Shown one piece after another: positions 42,384 to 43,053 of a DNA stretch of 43,053 nt. The translations under genes were made by a program, and so were the position numbers. The DNA comes from Gnetum montanum (lineage: Eukaryota; Streptophyta; Gnetopsida; Gnetales; Gnetaceae). Position 1 is the first letter of the stretch. Every line of letters begins with the position of its first letter. Below the pieces are notes generated by a model. That model worked only from the letters and a program-made list of their open reading frames with translations, did no database searches and was not told the DNA's origin. The stretch covers positions 30,177-73,229 of the forward strand of contig MNCI01000986.1 of the NCBI GenBank assembly GCA_015680685.1, given 5' to 3'.

Positions 42384-43053
42384 TGATGAACTGCGATATC
42401 ATGTCCATGATATTGGATCAACCATGCAATGTCAGATTCCCGATATCGTAGCCTGCCTCCTTGCCTATAAATAAGAGGTGGCACCCTTGGTGATGAGTCA
42501 CCATTTAGTCAGCTGCGATATTGCGTATGCGATATTGCAGCCTGCCTCCTCATCTATAAATAAGAGGTAGGCAAACTTAGAAGGCAGTTTTAGGAGTTTT
42601 TAGAGTTAAGTTTTGATTTTAGTTCTTGTTAATTTCTCTCAACCCTTTTCCTCCCAGTGTATGCCCGCAGTGTGGTGATTGTAATTTTATGACACCTTTA
42701 TTCAAGTGTAACGTACTTGGACACACACATGATTGGAAATAAAGATCGAGATTACTTCATCATTACAGCATTCACTTAGTTTAATTATTTACTTAATTGT
42801 TATTTACTACTTTCCTAGTTAATCTCTTCTCACCCTTAAACTCCTGTTAAATGTGGAATGAGTACAACTTGATTATGAGCATTTAAGTGTGATTACTTGG
42901 TAACCCAGTAGCGTACCTAAGATTTGTGCTTGGTAATCCTAGTGGTAGTCATGCATGAAGTCCAAGATGTGTATGGATAATTGAGGAAGGGATGCTCATC
43001 GCACTTAGGCTAGCTAGATTCTCTCTCACCCTCTCTCTTAGCTTAATTAAAGA
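42384..43053 (+). repeat. Element D 3' LTR, truncated by window end
   Basis: The first ~110 bases match the 5' LTR (TGATGAACTGCGATATC...CTCCTTGCC). A second, partly duplicated promoter module follows: TATAAATA at 42466-42473 and again at 42555-42562, each after CCTGCCTCC and before AGAGGT. R carries CTTTATT (42696-42702) opposite AATAAAG (42738-42744). U5 begins with TTGGTAACCCAGTAGCG and TTGGTAATCCTAGTGG. The last ~150 bases of the LTR and the target duplication lie outside. Confidence 0.87.
42696..42744 (+). promoter_or_regulatory. Predicted poly(A)-signal hairpin, 3' LTR of D
   Basis: CTTTATT (42696-42702) pairs with AATAAAG (42738-42744) across 35 bases. CAAGT and ACTTG inside the gap (42703-42719) form an inner five-base stem that differs in sequence from those of B, C and the 5' LTR of D. 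Confidence 0.5.

Larger units (their letters stand above)
33254..43053 (+). mobile_element. Element D: Athila-type element, 3' LTR cut by window end
   Basis: The best-preserved copy. It has a 5' LTR (33254-34074), PBS, gag, protease, linker, RT, RNase H, integrase, post-pol region, polypurine tract (42375-42383) and the first 670 bases of a 3' LTR. Protease DSG and RT MDD are intact, but the first integrase Asp is Glu and stops break every domain. An N-bounded inverted duplicate (35223-35597) replaces the middle of gag. The two LTRs differ strongly in U3 and R. Confidence 0.9.

Noticed and set aside
1-43053. tRNA, rRNA, CRISPR, bacterial operon or antiviral defence system
   Set aside because: No tRNA cloverleaf, rRNA, regularly spaced repeat array or prokaryotic gene cluster was seen by eye. 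The PBS matches are primer sites, not tRNA genes. A tRNAscan run would be the formal test.

Overview
The window looks like nuclear DNA of a seed plant, probably one with a large, transposon-rich genome. It is AT-rich and CpG-poor, holds one intron-containing plant gene, and otherwise consists almost entirely of decayed LTR retrotransposons. I cannot name the species. No bacterial operons, CRISPR arrays or rRNA genes were seen.

Layout. 1-1215: a 5' flank with a ~90-bp direct repeat (1-95, 413-499) and a 398-bp foldback element/MITE (500-897) with CACTA...TAGTG ends. 1216-2202: a two-exon Josephin-family deubiquitinase gene (203 aa), the only gene that looks functional. 2203-2998: its 3' flank, running into a decayed repeat. 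2999-13036: element A, a complete minus-strand Ty3/gypsy element of the Athila type, with both LTRs, a 5-bp target duplication (GGGTA), a tRNA-Asp primer site and a polypurine tract. 13042-16673: older debris, including a minus-strand gypsy remnant with a tRNA-Met-like primer site and a very old LTR of the Athila-type family. 16674-43053: three more plus-strand copies of that family. B is cut off in its integrase where the LTR of C starts. C is cut off in its 3' region where the LTR of D starts. D runs to the window edge. The simplest reading is D nested in C nested in B, with the missing 3' ends of C and B beyond the window.

All four copies share one plan: LTR, tRNA-Asp PBS, gag beginning MSSS/MYSS, a compact CX2CX3HX3C knuckle, aspartic protease, an Athila-style linker, reverse transcriptase, RNase H, integrase, and a long post-pol region with CATGGGGG-type motifs. 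C, and in traces A and D, also have a third ORF before the 3' LTR. Every copy is dead: frameshifts and stops are frequent, and different catalytic residues are lost in different copies.

Ten single Ns mark contig joins. Several N-bounded pieces are duplicated or inverted copies of neighbouring sequence, so local order at 27334-28246, 31105-31152 and 35222-35598 should not be trusted. A 145-bp CpG-rich open segment at 28101-28245 does not fit the element and may be foreign. The most interesting structural signal is a hairpin in the LTRs that pairs the AATAAA poly(A) signal with an upstream ATCTTTATT and is present in all four LTRs of B, C and D.
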